Assembly: GCA_022732315.1 (NCBI GenBank)
Contig: JAIJUV010000005.1
Location: 1-43,202, forward strand
Source of the DNA: Prevotella sp.
Lineage (GTDB): Bacteria > Bacteroidota > Bacteroidia > Bacteroidales > Bacteroidaceae
Length of the DNA stretch: 43,202 nucleotides
Direction of reading: 5' to 3'
Below are positions 1 to 7,905 of the stretch, in pieces. The notes below the pieces were generated by a model, which worked only from the letters and a program-made list of their open reading frames with translations, was not told the origin of the DNA and searched no databases. Numbering within the stretch: the stretch's first letter is position 1; each line of letters begins with the position of its first letter. The position numbers and the translations under genes were made by a program.

Positions 1-632
1 ACCTCAGGATACTGTGGCTCCATCTCCTTGGCAATCTGACGCCAGAGACGAGAAGATGCCAATACGTTTGCCTTATCTACTACTGTGAGGTGCTTGTTGC
101 GCTTCATGGCAAACTCGAAAGCGACCTTCAGGATGCGCTCAATCTCAGGACGGGTGTAGATATCTGTATCGTATGCCTTGTCGTTATCCTGATACTTCTC
201 ACCGAAGTACATACCGCCAGTTAACTCGCGGATGACAACGAAGTCAGCACCCTTCAGGAGTTCATCCTTCAATGGTGACTTGTGGAGCAGACAATCGAAT
301 GTGGCTACTGGGCGAACATTGGCGAAGAGACCCAACTTCTTACGCATAGCGAGCAAACCCTGCTCAGGACGAACCTTGGCTGTAGGGTTGTTGTCGAAAC
401 GTGGGTCGCCAACGGCTGCGAAGAGTACAGCATCAGCATCCATACAAGTCTTGAAGGTCTCCTCTGGGAATGGATCACCTACCTCATCGATAGCGTGAGC
501 GCCGCAGATAGCCTCGTTGTAAGTAAACTCGTGGTTGAACTTCTCTGCAATGGCCTGCATAACTGCTACGCCCTGCTTCATAATCTCTGGTCCGATACCA
601 TCACCGGCGAGAACTGCAATGTTTAATTTCAT
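1..632 (-). CDS. leuB: 3-isopropylmalate dehydrogenase, partial (C-terminus beyond left edge)
   Basis: Reading the minus strand from the ATG at 632 gives [20 protein letters not shown], the typical N-terminus of the isocitrate/isopropylmalate dehydrogenase family, and further in the segments [11 protein letters not shown] and [13 protein letters not shown], which are LeuB-like. About 210 codons are visible; the metal-binding aspartates and the C-terminal half lie outside the window. The enzyme oxidatively decarboxylates 3-isopropylmalate to 2-ketoisocaproate using NAD+ in the cytoplasm. It is the last gene of the leuA-leuC-leuD-cimA-like-leuB series, 68 bases after the preceding stop, so probably transcribed from the attenuated promoter near 6150. 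Family known; operon membership inferred from order and strand. Confidence 0.95.
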   Translation of the reverse strand, partial: MKLNIAVLAGDGIGPEIMKQGVAVMQAIAEKFNHEFTYNEAICGAHAIDEVGDPFPEETFKTCMDADAVLFAAVGDPRFDNNPTAKVRPEQGLLAMRKKLGLFANVRPVATFDCLLHKSPLKDELLKGADFVVIRELTGGMYFGEKYQDNDKAYDTDIYTRPEIERILKVAFEFAMKRNKHLTVVDKANVLASSRLWRQIAKEMEPQYPE

Positions 633-664
633 CTTATTTGATTTTTTAATTGTTTTATTGTTTA

Positions 665-702
665 TAACCTTCGGAGATATTTTCGTAACCTTCGGAGATA
701 TT
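665..702. repeat. Two direct copies of a 17-base motif before leuB
   Basis: TAACCTTCGGAGATATT occurs at 665-681 and again, identical, at 686-702 (period 21). The second copy overlaps the stop codon of the upstream citramalate synthase-like gene (stop at 701-703, minus strand). No function is evident; it may be a small local duplication in the 68-base gap before leuB. Confidence 0.6.
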
Positions 703-2299
703 ATTCCATATCCAGATTTCGAGGCGATACAGCCTGTTCGTCGCTCTTATCTGCCTCGTACATATTAATCATTTTCAGCGTTGCCTTGATAGCTGCTTCT
801 GTCTGGTCGGCATCCAAGCCTCGGGTGCGCCAGATACGGTCACCTTCACGCCAGGTAATGACGGTCTGAACGAGGGCATCGGTACGACCACCAGGTGGGA
901 TGGTAACCTGATAGTTGTCGAGCTTAGGGAAGGTCTTGCCGAGCTTCACCTTGTAGATATTGCGGAGGGCTTTCACGAAAGCATCATACTGACCATCACC
1001 GGAGCTACGGTCTTCATACTCCTTACCCTCTATTTCTACCTTCACGCTGGCTATAGGCTTCAAACCGTATGAGGTTGATACCATGTAACTTACCAGTTTT
1101 ACCTTATCCTCTGGAGCTCCATGCTTCAATACATCACTCACGATGTATGGCAGGTCATCCTGGGTTACAAGTTCCTTGCGGTCGCCGAGTTCGGTGATTC
1201 GCTTGGTCACCGCCTTGGTCTGCTCAGGCGTCAGTTCCAATCCCAGTTCATTGAGGTTCTGCACGATATTCGCCTTGCCAGAGTTCTTACCCAACGCATA
1301 CTCACGATGTCTGCCGAAACGCTCAGGTACCAGGTCGTTGCAATAAAGCTTGTCCTTGTTGTCACCATCGGCATGCACACCAGCTACCTGGGTAAAGACG
1401 TTGTCTCCTACTACCGGAGTATTCGGAGCCACGGCAATGCCACTATATCCTTCAACCAATCGGGAAATATCGTTCAGACGGTCTTCCTTAATATTGGTCT
1501 TTGCCTCGAACATGTCTTTCAGAATCACCTGAACACTTGCCAATGGTGCATTGCCACAACGCTCACCCAGACCATTCACAGTAACGTGAAGACCCTTGGC
1601 GCCACTCAATACGGCAGCCAGCGAGTTGCTCACAGCCAGATCGTAGTCGTTATGGGCATGGAAGTCGAAGTGAGAATTCGGATAACGGCGCACCATCTGG
1701 CGCATATACTCCACACACTGCAATGGGTTCAGAATACCCAACGTATCAGGAAGAAGGAAGCGCTTGATAGGCAGTTTTACCAACTCATCCATCATCATGA
1801 AGAGATAGTCACGACTGTCACGCATACCGCTCGACCAGTCCTCCAAGTAGAGATTCACGGTGAATCCCTTGCTCAAAGCATAGTCGATGGTCTGCTTGAT
1901 ATGAGCGAGATGCTCCTCAGGCGACATTTTGAGTTGCTGGGTGCAGTGCTTGTAGCTACCCTTAGCCAAGAGGTTGATGACATGACCGCCGCATTCAGCA
2001 ATCCAATCCACACTCTTGTTGTTATCCACGAATCCCAATACCTCAACGGAATCCAGTTTACCTATAGTCTTGGCATAACGGCAAATTCGAGCGACAGCAT
2101 CCTTTTCACCTTCTGACACACGCGCTGAAGCCACCTCAATGCGATCTACATTGATGTCGTGCAACAGCATTCTTGCTATCATCAACTTCTCGTGAGGAAG
2201 GAAACTGACACCATTGGTCTGCTCGCCGTCGCGCAGCGTGCAGTCCATGATCTCAATCTCCTTGATACGGGAATTATCTCTCTTTGCGTTAACGTCCAT
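701..2299 (-). CDS. Citramalate synthase-like / 2-isopropylmalate synthase family protein
   Basis: A 532-residue protein of the DRE-TIM metallolyase family. The N-terminus has the motif [13 protein letters not shown] (R and D being the catalytic/metal residues), a mid-region [14 protein letters not shown] metal-binding motif, then [11 protein letters not shown], and a C-terminal LeuA-type regulatory domain (from about residue 370). It is a paralogue of the bona fide leuA at 4375-5877 in the same operon and differs in the active-site region (TNGVSF instead of VPGCQL). In many bacteria such a second copy makes (R)-citramalate from pyruvate and acetyl-CoA for isoleucine synthesis; that role is inferred here and would explain Ile codons in the operon's leader peptide. 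The alternative is a second isopropylmalate synthase. It starts 2 bases after the leuD stop, suggesting translational coupling. Confidence 0.8.
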   Translation of the reverse strand: MDVNAKRDNSRIKEIEIMDCTLRDGEQTNGVSFLPHEKLMIARMLLHDINVDRIEVASARVSEGEKDAVARICRYAKTIGKLDSVEVLGFVDNNKSVDWIAECGGHVINLLAKGSYKHCTQQLKMSPEEHLAHIKQTIDYALSKGFTVNLYLEDWSSGMRDSRDYLFMMMDELVKLPIKRFLLPDTLGILNPLQCVEYMRQMVRRYPNSHFDFHAHNDYDLAVSNSLAAVLSGAKGLHVTVNGLGERCGNAPLASVQVILKDMFEAKTNIKEDRLNDISRLVEGYSGIAVAPNTPVVGDNVFTQVAGVHADGDNKDKLYCNDLVPERFGRHREYALGKNSGKANIVQNLNELGLELTPEQTKAVTKRITELGDRKELVTQDDLPYIVSDVLKHGAPEDKVKLVSYMVSTSYGLKPIASVKVEIEGKEYEDRSSGDGQYDAFVKALRNIYKVKLGKTFPKLDNYQVTIPPGGRTDALVQTVITWREGDRIWRTRGLDADQTEAAIKATLKMINMYEADKSDEQAVSPRNLDME

Positions 2300-2301
2300 A
2301 A

Positions 2302-2892
2302 TTACTTGTTTTTAGCTTCCCAAGCCTCAACCTTGTCGCGGTTCTGAACGAGGAAGTCTACATCGTCCAAACCATTCTCCAAACAGTGTTTCTTGTAGCC
2401 GTTGATTTCGAAGTGCTCGCTCTTGCCGGTAGCAAGATTGGTCACGGTCTGGTTAGGAAGATCTACCTTCACCTCTGTCTTGTGATCCTTGTCGATGCTC
2501 TCGAAGAGTTCTTTCAGGAATTCCTCGCTTACAACTACTGGCAATACGAGGTTGTTCAACTCGTTGTTCTTGTGGATATCAGCAAAGAAAGAGCTGATGA
2601 CTACACGGAAGCCTGCACCTGCGATAGCCCAGGCAGCGTGCTCACGGGAAGAACCGGAGCCGAAGTTCTTGCCAGCTACGAGGATGACACCACTGTAAGA
2701 TGGGTCGTTCATCACGAAGTCTGGCTTTGGAGTTCCGTCGGCATTGTAGCGCCAGTCGCGGAAGAGGTTGTCGCCCATGCCCTCTTTATCGATGGCCTTG
2801 AGGAAACGGGCTGGGATGATCTGGTCTGTATCTACATTCTCCAAAGGAAGAGGAATGCAGCTTGATGTAATTACATTGAATTTCTGTTTCAT
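2302..2892 (-). CDS. leuD: 3-isopropylmalate dehydratase small subunit
   Basis: A 196-residue protein beginning MKQKFNVITSSCIPLPLENV, with the small-subunit signatures NVDTDQIIPARFLK and GKNFGSGSSREHAAWAI (swivelling domain loop). With LeuC it forms the [4Fe-4S] isomerase converting 2- to 3-isopropylmalate; LeuC/LeuD-type enzymes can also isomerise citramalate, which fits the neighbouring citramalate synthase-like gene. An in-frame upstream TTG at 2907 would add five residues, but the ATG at 2892 matches the family's usual N-terminus and is preferred. It follows leuC by 50 bases that contain a short AT-rich repeat. Confidence 0.95.
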   Translation of the reverse strand: MKQKFNVITSSCIPLPLENVDTDQIIPARFLKAIDKEGMGDNLFRDWRYNADGTPKPDFVMNDPSYSGVILVAGKNFGSGSSREHAAWAIAGAGFRVVISSFFADIHKNNELNNLVLPVVVSEEFLKELFESIDKDHKTEVKVDLPNQTVTNLATGKSEHFEINGYKKHCLENGLDDVDFLVQNRDKVEAWEAKNK

Positions 2893-2894
2893 AA

Positions 2895-2939
2895 CTGTAC
2901 TTATCAATTGTACACTATTAATTGTACATTATTAATTAA
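2895..2939. repeat. AT-rich repeat between leuC and leuD
   Basis: The spacer between the leuC stop and leuD start contains CAATTGTACACTATTA followed closely by ATTGTACATTATTA, i.e. two degenerate copies of an ATTGTACAnTATTA unit. Simple AT-rich intergenic repeats of this kind are frequent in Bacteroidales. No -7 promoter motif is seen, so nothing suggests an internal promoter. Confidence 0.45.
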
Positions 2940-2942
2940 AAA

Positions 2943-4337
2943 TTACATAAACTCTCTTGGGTCGGTAATCTTACCTGTAATAGCGGCAGCTGCTGCTACG
3001 TATGGACTGGCAAGGATGGTGCGGGAACCTGGTCCCTGACGACCCTCGAAGTTACGGTTGGATGTACTTACAGAGTACTTGCCTGCAGGAATCTTATCAT
3101 CGTTCATTGCCAGGCAGGCAGAACATCCAGGCTGACGGATTTCGAAGCCGGCAGCCTCAACAATCTTATCAATTCCCTCTTCACGTATTTGTTTATCAAC
3201 CAACCATGAACCTGGTACAAGCCAAGCAGTTACGCCATCTGCCTTCTTCTTTCCTTTAACAAGAGAAGCGAAAGCACGGAAGTCTTCAATACGACCATTG
3301 GTACATGCGCCCAGGAATACATAATCGATAGGATGACCCTCGAGTTTCTCGCCTGGCTGGAAGCCCATGTAGTTCAGGCTCTTCTTGAAACCAGCCTGCT
3401 CTTCCTCAGGAATCTCATCGAGCGTTGGGATGCTTTCGGTGATGCCGATACCCATACCTGGGTTGGTACCATAGGTGATGCGTGGTTCGATATCCTTTGC
3501 CTCGAAAGTCAACTCCTTGTCGAATACAGCGTCATCGCCACTCTTCAAGGTCTTCCAGTAAGCCACAGCCTTGTCCCACTCTTCACCCTTAGGTGCATAT
3601 TCACGACCCTTGATATACTCGAATGTTGTCTCATCAGGAGCTACGAAACCACCACGGGCACCCATCTCGATAGAAAGGTTGCAGAGGGTAAGACGACCTT
3701 CCATAGACATATCCTTCACTACATCGCCACTGTACTCAACGAAGTAACCGGTAGCACCGGACGTAGTGAGCTGGCTCATCAGATAAAGAGCTACATCCTT
3801 GGCAGTAACACCCTTGCCGAGCTTGCCGTTGATGCTGATGCGCATAGACTTTGGCTTGCTCTGGAGAATACATTGTGAAGCCATCACCATCTCCACCTCA
3901 GAAGTACCGATACCAAAGGCAACGGCACCCATGGCACCATGGGTAGAAGTATGAGAGTCGCCGCAGACGATGGTCATACCTGGAAGAGAAAGACCCTTCT
4001 CAGGACCTACCACGTGGATGATACCATTGTCCTTGGTGTTCATGGCAAAGTGAGTTACGCCGAAATCAGCGGTGTTCTTTGCCAAGGTATCTACCTGCTT
4101 CTTTGAGATAGGGTCCTCGATTGGCTTATCCTGATCGTGGGTTGGAGTATTGTGGTCAGGCATACAGAAAATCTGGTCTGGACGGAACATCTTGAGTCCG
4201 CGTGCTCGCATACCAGCGAATGCCTGAGGTGATGTTACTTCGTGACAGTAAAGACGGTCGATGTAAAGCTGTGTAGGGCCGTCTTCTACAATCTGGACAA
4301 CGTGCTTGTCCCAAATCTTGTCGAATAATGTATTCAT
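2943..4337 (-). CDS. leuC: 3-isopropylmalate dehydratase large subunit
   Basis: A 464-residue aconitase-family protein, the usual LeuC length. It begins [15 protein letters not shown], and shows [15 protein letters not shown] (first Fe-S cysteine), [15 protein letters not shown] and [16 protein letters not shown] (two cysteines of the CxxC cluster ligand pair), and [14 protein letters not shown], all LeuC signatures. It carries the [4Fe-4S] cluster of the LeuCD isomerase in leucine synthesis. It lies between leuA (37-base gap) and leuD on the minus strand and is read from the leu attenuator promoter. Start ATG at 4337 fits the family. Confidence 0.97.
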   Translation of the reverse strand: MNTLFDKIWDKHVVQIVEDGPTQLYIDRLYCHEVTSPQAFAGMRARGLKMFRPDQIFCMPDHNTPTHDQDKPIEDPISKKQVDTLAKNTADFGVTHFAMNTKDNGIIHVVGPEKGLSLPGMTIVCGDSHTSTHGAMGAVAFGIGTSEVEMVMASQCILQSKPKSMRISINGKLGKGVTAKDVALYLMSQLTTSGATGYFVEYSGDVVKDMSMEGRLTLCNLSIEMGARGGFVAPDETTFEYIKGREYAPKGEEWDKAVAYWKTLKSGDDAVFDKELTFEAKDIEPRITYGTNPGMGIGITESIPTLDEIPEEEQAGFKKSLNYMGFQPGEKLEGHPIDYVFLGACTNGRIEDFRAFASLVKGKKKADGVTAWLVPGSWLVDKQIREEGIDKIVEAAGFEIRQPGCSACLAMNDDKIPAGKYSVSTSNRNFEGRQGPGSRTILASPYVAAAAAITGKITDPREFM

Positions 4338-4374
4338 AATATCCTGTTTATTATATATTTATCTGAATTATACT

Positions 4375-5877
4375 TTATCTTACCTTGAACTTGTTGATAC
4401 AGTCGATGTAAGCCTCTACGGAAGCTGTCACGATGTCGGTATCTGCACCGAAGCCATAATATACATGGCCATCGTATTCTACCTGCATGTGAACCTTACC
4501 CACATCGTCAGAACCCTTGTCGATAGCCTGGATGGTGAACTCCTTGAGGTTCATCTCATTGGTGATGACCTTCTTGAGGGCACGGATGGCAGCATCTACC
4601 GGACCATTGCCTGATGAAGCAGCCTCGAACTTCTGACCAGCGATGTTCAAGCCTATGCTGGCTACGCTCTTCACGCCCTTGCCGGTGGTAACCTGCAACC
4701 AGTCGAGCTGAACACCATGCTTATCGGCAGAATCAGCACCTGCGAGCATCAATACATCCTCGTCGGTAACTTCCTTCTTCTTATCAGCCAACTGGAGGAA
4801 CTTCTTGTAGATTTTGTCGAGCTTCTCCTCGTCCTCGATGTTCACACCGTTGACGTGGAGACGATACTTCAATGCCGCACGACCCGAACGGGCTGTCAAT
4901 ACGATGGCGTTATCATCCAAGCCCACATCCTTAGGGTCGATGATTTCGTAAGTCTGAACGTTCTTCAGCACGCCATCCTGGTGGATACCGGAAGAATGAG
5001 CGAAGGCATTGCGGCCCACGATAGCCTTGTTAGGCTGCACAGGCATGTTCATCAGGCTGCTCACCATGCGAGACATAGGAACAATCTTGGTGGTATTGAT
5101 GTTGGTATCAATATTGATGTGCTTGTGGCACTTCAGAATCATGGCAATCTCTTCGAGTGATGTATTACCTGCACGCTCGCCGATACCATTGATGGTCACC
5201 TCTACCTGGCGTGCACCATTGAGCACACCCTGCAGGGTATTTGCCGTAGCCATACCGAGGTCGTTGTGGCAGTGGGTAGATATGCGTGCATTCTCGATGC
5301 CATCCACATGATCCATCAGATACTTGATCTTGGCACCATACTCATCTGGCAGGCAATAGCCAGTGGTATCAGGAATGTTGACCACCGTGGCACCCGCCTT
5401 GATGACAGCCTCCACCACGCGAGCCAGATACTCATTATCCGTACGACCCGCATCCTCAGCGTAGAACTCTACATCCTCTACGTACTTCTTGGCATACTTG
5501 ACGGCAGCCACGGCACGCTCGATGATTTCCTCGCGGGTAGAGTTGAACTTATATTTGATGTGGCTATCGCTGGTACCGATGCCGGTATGGATTCTCTTGT
5601 GCTTGGCATACTGCAACGCCTCGGCAGCACAATCAATATCCTTCTCCACTGCACGAGTCAACGCACAGATGGTAGGCCATGTAACTGCCTTGGAAATCTC
5701 CACCACCGAATTGAAGTCGCCCGGGCTTGAAATAGGGAAGCCCGCCTCAATGACATCAACGCCCAACTGCTCCAGCGCCTTAGCCACCTGAATCTTCTCA
5801 ACCGTGTTCAACTGACATCCTGGAACCTGCTCGCCATCGCGAAGGGTTGTGTCGAAAATAAATAATCTGTCACTCAT
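4375..5877 (-). CDS. leuA: 2-isopropylmalate synthase
   Basis: A 500-residue protein starting [20 protein letters not shown], with the catalytic DTTLRDGEQ motif, [14 protein letters not shown] (HxH metal ligands), [14 protein letters not shown] and a C-terminal leucine-sensing regulatory domain with [14 protein letters not shown]. It condenses 2-ketoisovalerate with acetyl-CoA, the committed step to leucine. A TTG at 5889 is in frame, but the ATG at 5877 gives the usual N-terminus. It is the first structural gene after the attenuator; the terminator hairpin ends about 80 bases upstream of its start, so its transcription should depend on readthrough. It may also be subject to leucine feedback through the C-terminal domain (family knowledge). 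Confidence 0.97.
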   Translation of the reverse strand: MSDRLFIFDTTLRDGEQVPGCQLNTVEKIQVAKALEQLGVDVIEAGFPISSPGDFNSVVEISKAVTWPTICALTRAVEKDIDCAAEALQYAKHKRIHTGIGTSDSHIKYKFNSTREEIIERAVAAVKYAKKYVEDVEFYAEDAGRTDNEYLARVVEAVIKAGATVVNIPDTTGYCLPDEYGAKIKYLMDHVDGIENARISTHCHNDLGMATANTLQGVLNGARQVEVTINGIGERAGNTSLEEIAMILKCHKHINIDTNINTTKIVPMSRMVSSLMNMPVQPNKAIVGRNAFAHSSGIHQDGVLKNVQTYEIIDPKDVGLDDNAIVLTARSGRAALKYRLHVNGVNIEDEEKLDKIYKKFLQLADKKKEVTDEDVLMLAGADSADKHGVQLDWLQVTTGKGVKSVASIGLNIAGQKFEAASSGNGPVDAAIRALKKVITNEMNLKEFTIQAIDKGSDDVGKVHMQVEYDGHVYYGFGADTDIVTASVEAYIDCINKFKVR

Positions 5878-5955
5878 ATCTCTAATCAATATTTTTATTA
5901 TTCACCTTATTATATATATAAGAGCCGTGATATATATATGTGATATATATAAGAG

Positions 5956-5999
5956 AAAAAGCCTTTCTCACTCCCAGATACGGAAGTGTAGAAAGGCTT
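5956..5999 (-). terminator. Attenuator terminator in front of leuA
   Basis: Read on the minus strand, AAGCCTTTCT at 5999-5990 pairs perfectly, apart from a one-base bulge below it, with AGAAAGGCTT at 5968-5959; the stem continues inward with CACT/AGTG and closes on a short loop. The 3' arm runs into a U-tract (5956-5960), then TCTC. This is a strong intrinsic terminator placed between the leader peptide stop (6020) and leuA (5877), where it can only make sense as an attenuator. Confidence 0.88.
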
Positions 6000-6019
6000 G
6001 ATATATCCCCAGCATTGAA

Positions 6020-6109
6020 CTATACGCACACCTTATCACTTCCGCCTACATGCTGCAGTCGAAGTCGAATAATCATGATGCCTGTAATATTCAACGCTAA
6101 TGCTCTCAT
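6020..6109 (-). CDS. Leu/Ile/Val-rich leader peptide of the leu operon
   Basis: A 29-codon reading frame starting ATG at 6109 and ending TAG at 6020. It begins MRALALNITGIMIIRLRLQH and ends VCV. Eleven of 29 residues are branched-chain (4 Leu, 4 Ile, 3 Val), eight of the Leu/Ile packed in codons 4-18. It starts about 30 bases after the predicted transcription start and ends 20 bases before the terminator hairpin, the geometry of classical ribosome-mediated attenuation. Stalling at Leu/Ile codons would leave codons 22-26 unoccupied, and these can pair with the terminator arm. It is too short for standard gene finding. Function is inferred from composition and position. Confidence 0.85.
   Translation of the reverse strand: MRALALNITGIMIIRLRLQHVGGSDKVCV
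6031..6043 (-). promoter_or_regulatory. Antiterminator segment inside the leader
   Basis: On the minus strand this segment reads GGAAGTGATAAGG, within leader codons 22-26. It is complementary to the 5' arm of the terminator at 5982-5996 (CCTTTCTACACTTCC): seven continuous pairs GGAAGTG/CACTTCC plus AAGG/CCTT across a small internal loop. Pairing here would disrupt the terminator. A ribosome at the leader stop codon would cover it, allowing termination; one stalled earlier would not. Confidence 0.75.
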
Positions 6110-6145
6110 ATCTTTTATATTTTTATGTTATACTTAATTCGCTTG

Positions 6146-6177
6146 CAAAGGTAATATATTTCTCTGATATACGCAAA
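6146..6177 (-). promoter_or_regulatory. Promoter of the leu operon
   Basis: On the minus strand, TTTG at 6177-6174 and TACCTTTG at 6153-6146 are separated by 20 bases, matching the Bacteroidota primary sigma consensus (TTTG at -33, TAnnTTTG at -7). The predicted start of transcription is near 6139, some 30 bases ahead of the leader peptide ATG. Confidence 0.85.
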
Positions 6178-6228
6178 CAATTTATCACTTTTTTAATAGA
6201 AAATCTTTCAAATTACCATAAAAATGCA

Positions 6229-6265
6229 AAAAACGGCTCATTTCCCAAAGAAATGAGCCGTTTTT
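6229..6265. terminator. Bidirectional terminator downstream of dnaB
   Basis: CGGCTCATTT at 6234-6243 pairs perfectly with AAATGAGCCG at 6251-6260, flanked by A-runs on the left and T-runs on the right, so the stem extends and either strand ends in U's. It closes the dnaB transcript (stop at 6321) before the leu promoter begins. Confidence 0.88.
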
Positions 6266-6320
6266 ATATGAGATTATTCCCTGAATGAGGGGTTTTCGTG
6301 TCAGTTTATTCCCTTTTCTG

Positions 6321-7874
6321 CTAGAAAGGTAACGGACCGTTAGGTGCTGGTGGCGGCAGAGGAGGCAAGGAACCGTCTGCTGCAGAACCACTGCCAGAGG
6401 GTGCACCGGCAGCACCACCATTCATCTTGGAGCCCATGATTTCTCCACCCTCCTGCACCGGAGTATAGGAATCGGTAGGATCCTGGAATCGGGTGAACTC
6501 GCCACGGAAGTTGAGAAGCACATCGCCCGTGGCACCCTTACGGTGCTTGGCAATGATGATCTGAGCCATGCCATGGAGGTCGTTACCCTTTTCATCCTGA
6601 TAGATGTGATAATACTCCGGACGGTGAACGAAGAGCACCATATCGGCATCCTGCTCGATGGCTCCGGATTCACGGAGGTCGCTCAACTGTGGTCGCTTTC
6701 CTTCGAGACCCTCGCGGTTCTCCACGTTACGTGACAGCTGCGAGAGGGCGAGCACCGGGATGTTCAACTCCTTGGCAAGACCTTTGAGCGAACGGGAAAT
6801 GGTGGAAACCTCCTCCTGGCGGCTACCAAATTTCATGCCGTTGGCATTCATCAGCTGCAGGTAGTCGATCATCAGAATCTTCACACCCTTCTCGCGCACC
6901 AGTCGGCGAGCCTTGGTTCTCAATTCAAACACCGAGAGTCCTGGGGTATCATCCACATAGATAGGCGCACCCGTGAGGGCACGTATTTTCTTGTCGAGAC
7001 GCTCCCACTCAGCAGGGTCGAGCTGTCCGTTCAGGATCTTCTTACCCGAAATCTCACAGACATTCGAGATAAGACGGTTGACCAGCTGAACGTTGTTCAT
7101 CTCAAGAGAGAAGAAGCCGATAGGCACCCCATAGTCTACCGCCACATTCTTGGCGATGCTCAGCGCGAAGGAAGTCTTACCCATGGCAGGACGTCCGGCG
7201 ATGATAACCAGGTCGGAAGGCTGCCATCCGGAAGTCATCTCATCCATCTGCTGGTATCCGGTAGGAATACCGGTGAGTCCACCCTTGTTCTGAGCGGCAC
7301 GCTGCAGGATATCCACGGCATCCTTGATGACGGGGTCAATCTGGGTATAATCCTGCTTCATGTTGCCCTGTGAAAGCTGGAAGAGTTCGCCCTCGGCATG
7401 CTGCATCAGTTCGTCAACATCCACGCTCTCGTCGTACGCCTGAGTCTCTATATCGCCGGCATAATGAATAAGCTGTCGCTGCAGATACTTCTGCGCCAGG
7501 ATTCGGGCATGATACTCTACGTGGGCAGCCGAAGCCACTTGAGACGAAATCTCCATCAAGTAAGCCGCCCCTCCCACCTTCTGTATTTCGCCCATCTTGG
7601 TGAGCTCATCGATGATGGTCATGATATCCACAGGTCGCTCCTCCATGTTCATGGTCTGGATGGCCTCGTATATCTTCTGGTGTCGCGGATCATAGAAAGT
7701 GGCAGGTTTCAGCACTTCTGACACCACCGAAAAAGCATCGGCATCGATGAGGAGTGAACCCAGCACCACCTTCTCCAACTCCACCGCCTGCGGCTGCAGG
7801 TGGGCGTAGTTGGTATCTATCTGAGTTTTATTCGTTCTATTATTACTTCTATTACTATTGTTATCTGTCGGCAT
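6321..7874 (-). CDS. dnaB: Replicative DNA helicase DnaB
   Basis: A 517-residue protein with the DnaB N-terminal domain (PQAVELEKVVLGSLLIDADAF) and a RecA-type C-terminal helicase domain: Walker A GRPAMGKT at 227-234, Walker B MIDYLQLM, and LSQLSRNVENREG. It unwinds DNA ahead of the replisome as a hexamer. No intein interrupts the motor motifs. A low-complexity Asn/Arg/Thr stretch precedes the N-domain and a Gly/Pro-rich tail follows it (from about residue 475), common in Bacteroidota DnaB. It is last in a minus-strand series and lies 31 bases after the large repeat protein. Start ATG at 7874 is the only reasonable one. Confidence 0.96.
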   Translation of the reverse strand: MPTDNNSNRSNNRTNKTQIDTNYAHLQPQAVELEKVVLGSLLIDADAFSVVSEVLKPATFYDPRHQKIYEAIQTMNMEERPVDIMTIIDELTKMGEIQKVGGAAYLMEISSQVASAAHVEYHARILAQKYLQRQLIHYAGDIETQAYDESVDVDELMQHAEGELFQLSQGNMKQDYTQIDPVIKDAVDILQRAAQNKGGLTGIPTGYQQMDEMTSGWQPSDLVIIAGRPAMGKTSFALSIAKNVAVDYGVPIGFFSLEMNNVQLVNRLISNVCEISGKKILNGQLDPAEWERLDKKIRALTGAPIYVDDTPGLSVFELRTKARRLVREKGVKILMIDYLQLMNANGMKFGSRQEEVSTISRSLKGLAKELNIPVLALSQLSRNVENREGLEGKRPQLSDLRESGAIEQDADMVLFVHRPEYYHIYQDEKGNDLHGMAQIIIAKHRKGATGDVLLNFRGEFTRFQDPTDSYTPVQEGGEIMGSKMNGGAAGAPSGSGSAADGSLPPLPPPAPNGPLPF

Positions 7875-7905
7875 ATCAACCTCGATTCTATATTTTCAAG
7901 ATAAA

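Noticed and set aside
1121..2116. Long antisense reading frame (331 codons) on the plus strand
   Set aside because: Lies wholly inside the citramalate synthase-like gene on the opposite strand; the real gene has clear family motifs, this one has none.
2302..2907. Upstream TTG start for leuD
   Set aside because: Adds five residues not seen in the family; ATG at 2892 gives the standard N-terminus.
6185..6421. 78-codon minus-strand reading frame over the dnaB end
   Set aside because: Overlaps dnaB's C-terminal coding region and the terminator; no motifs.
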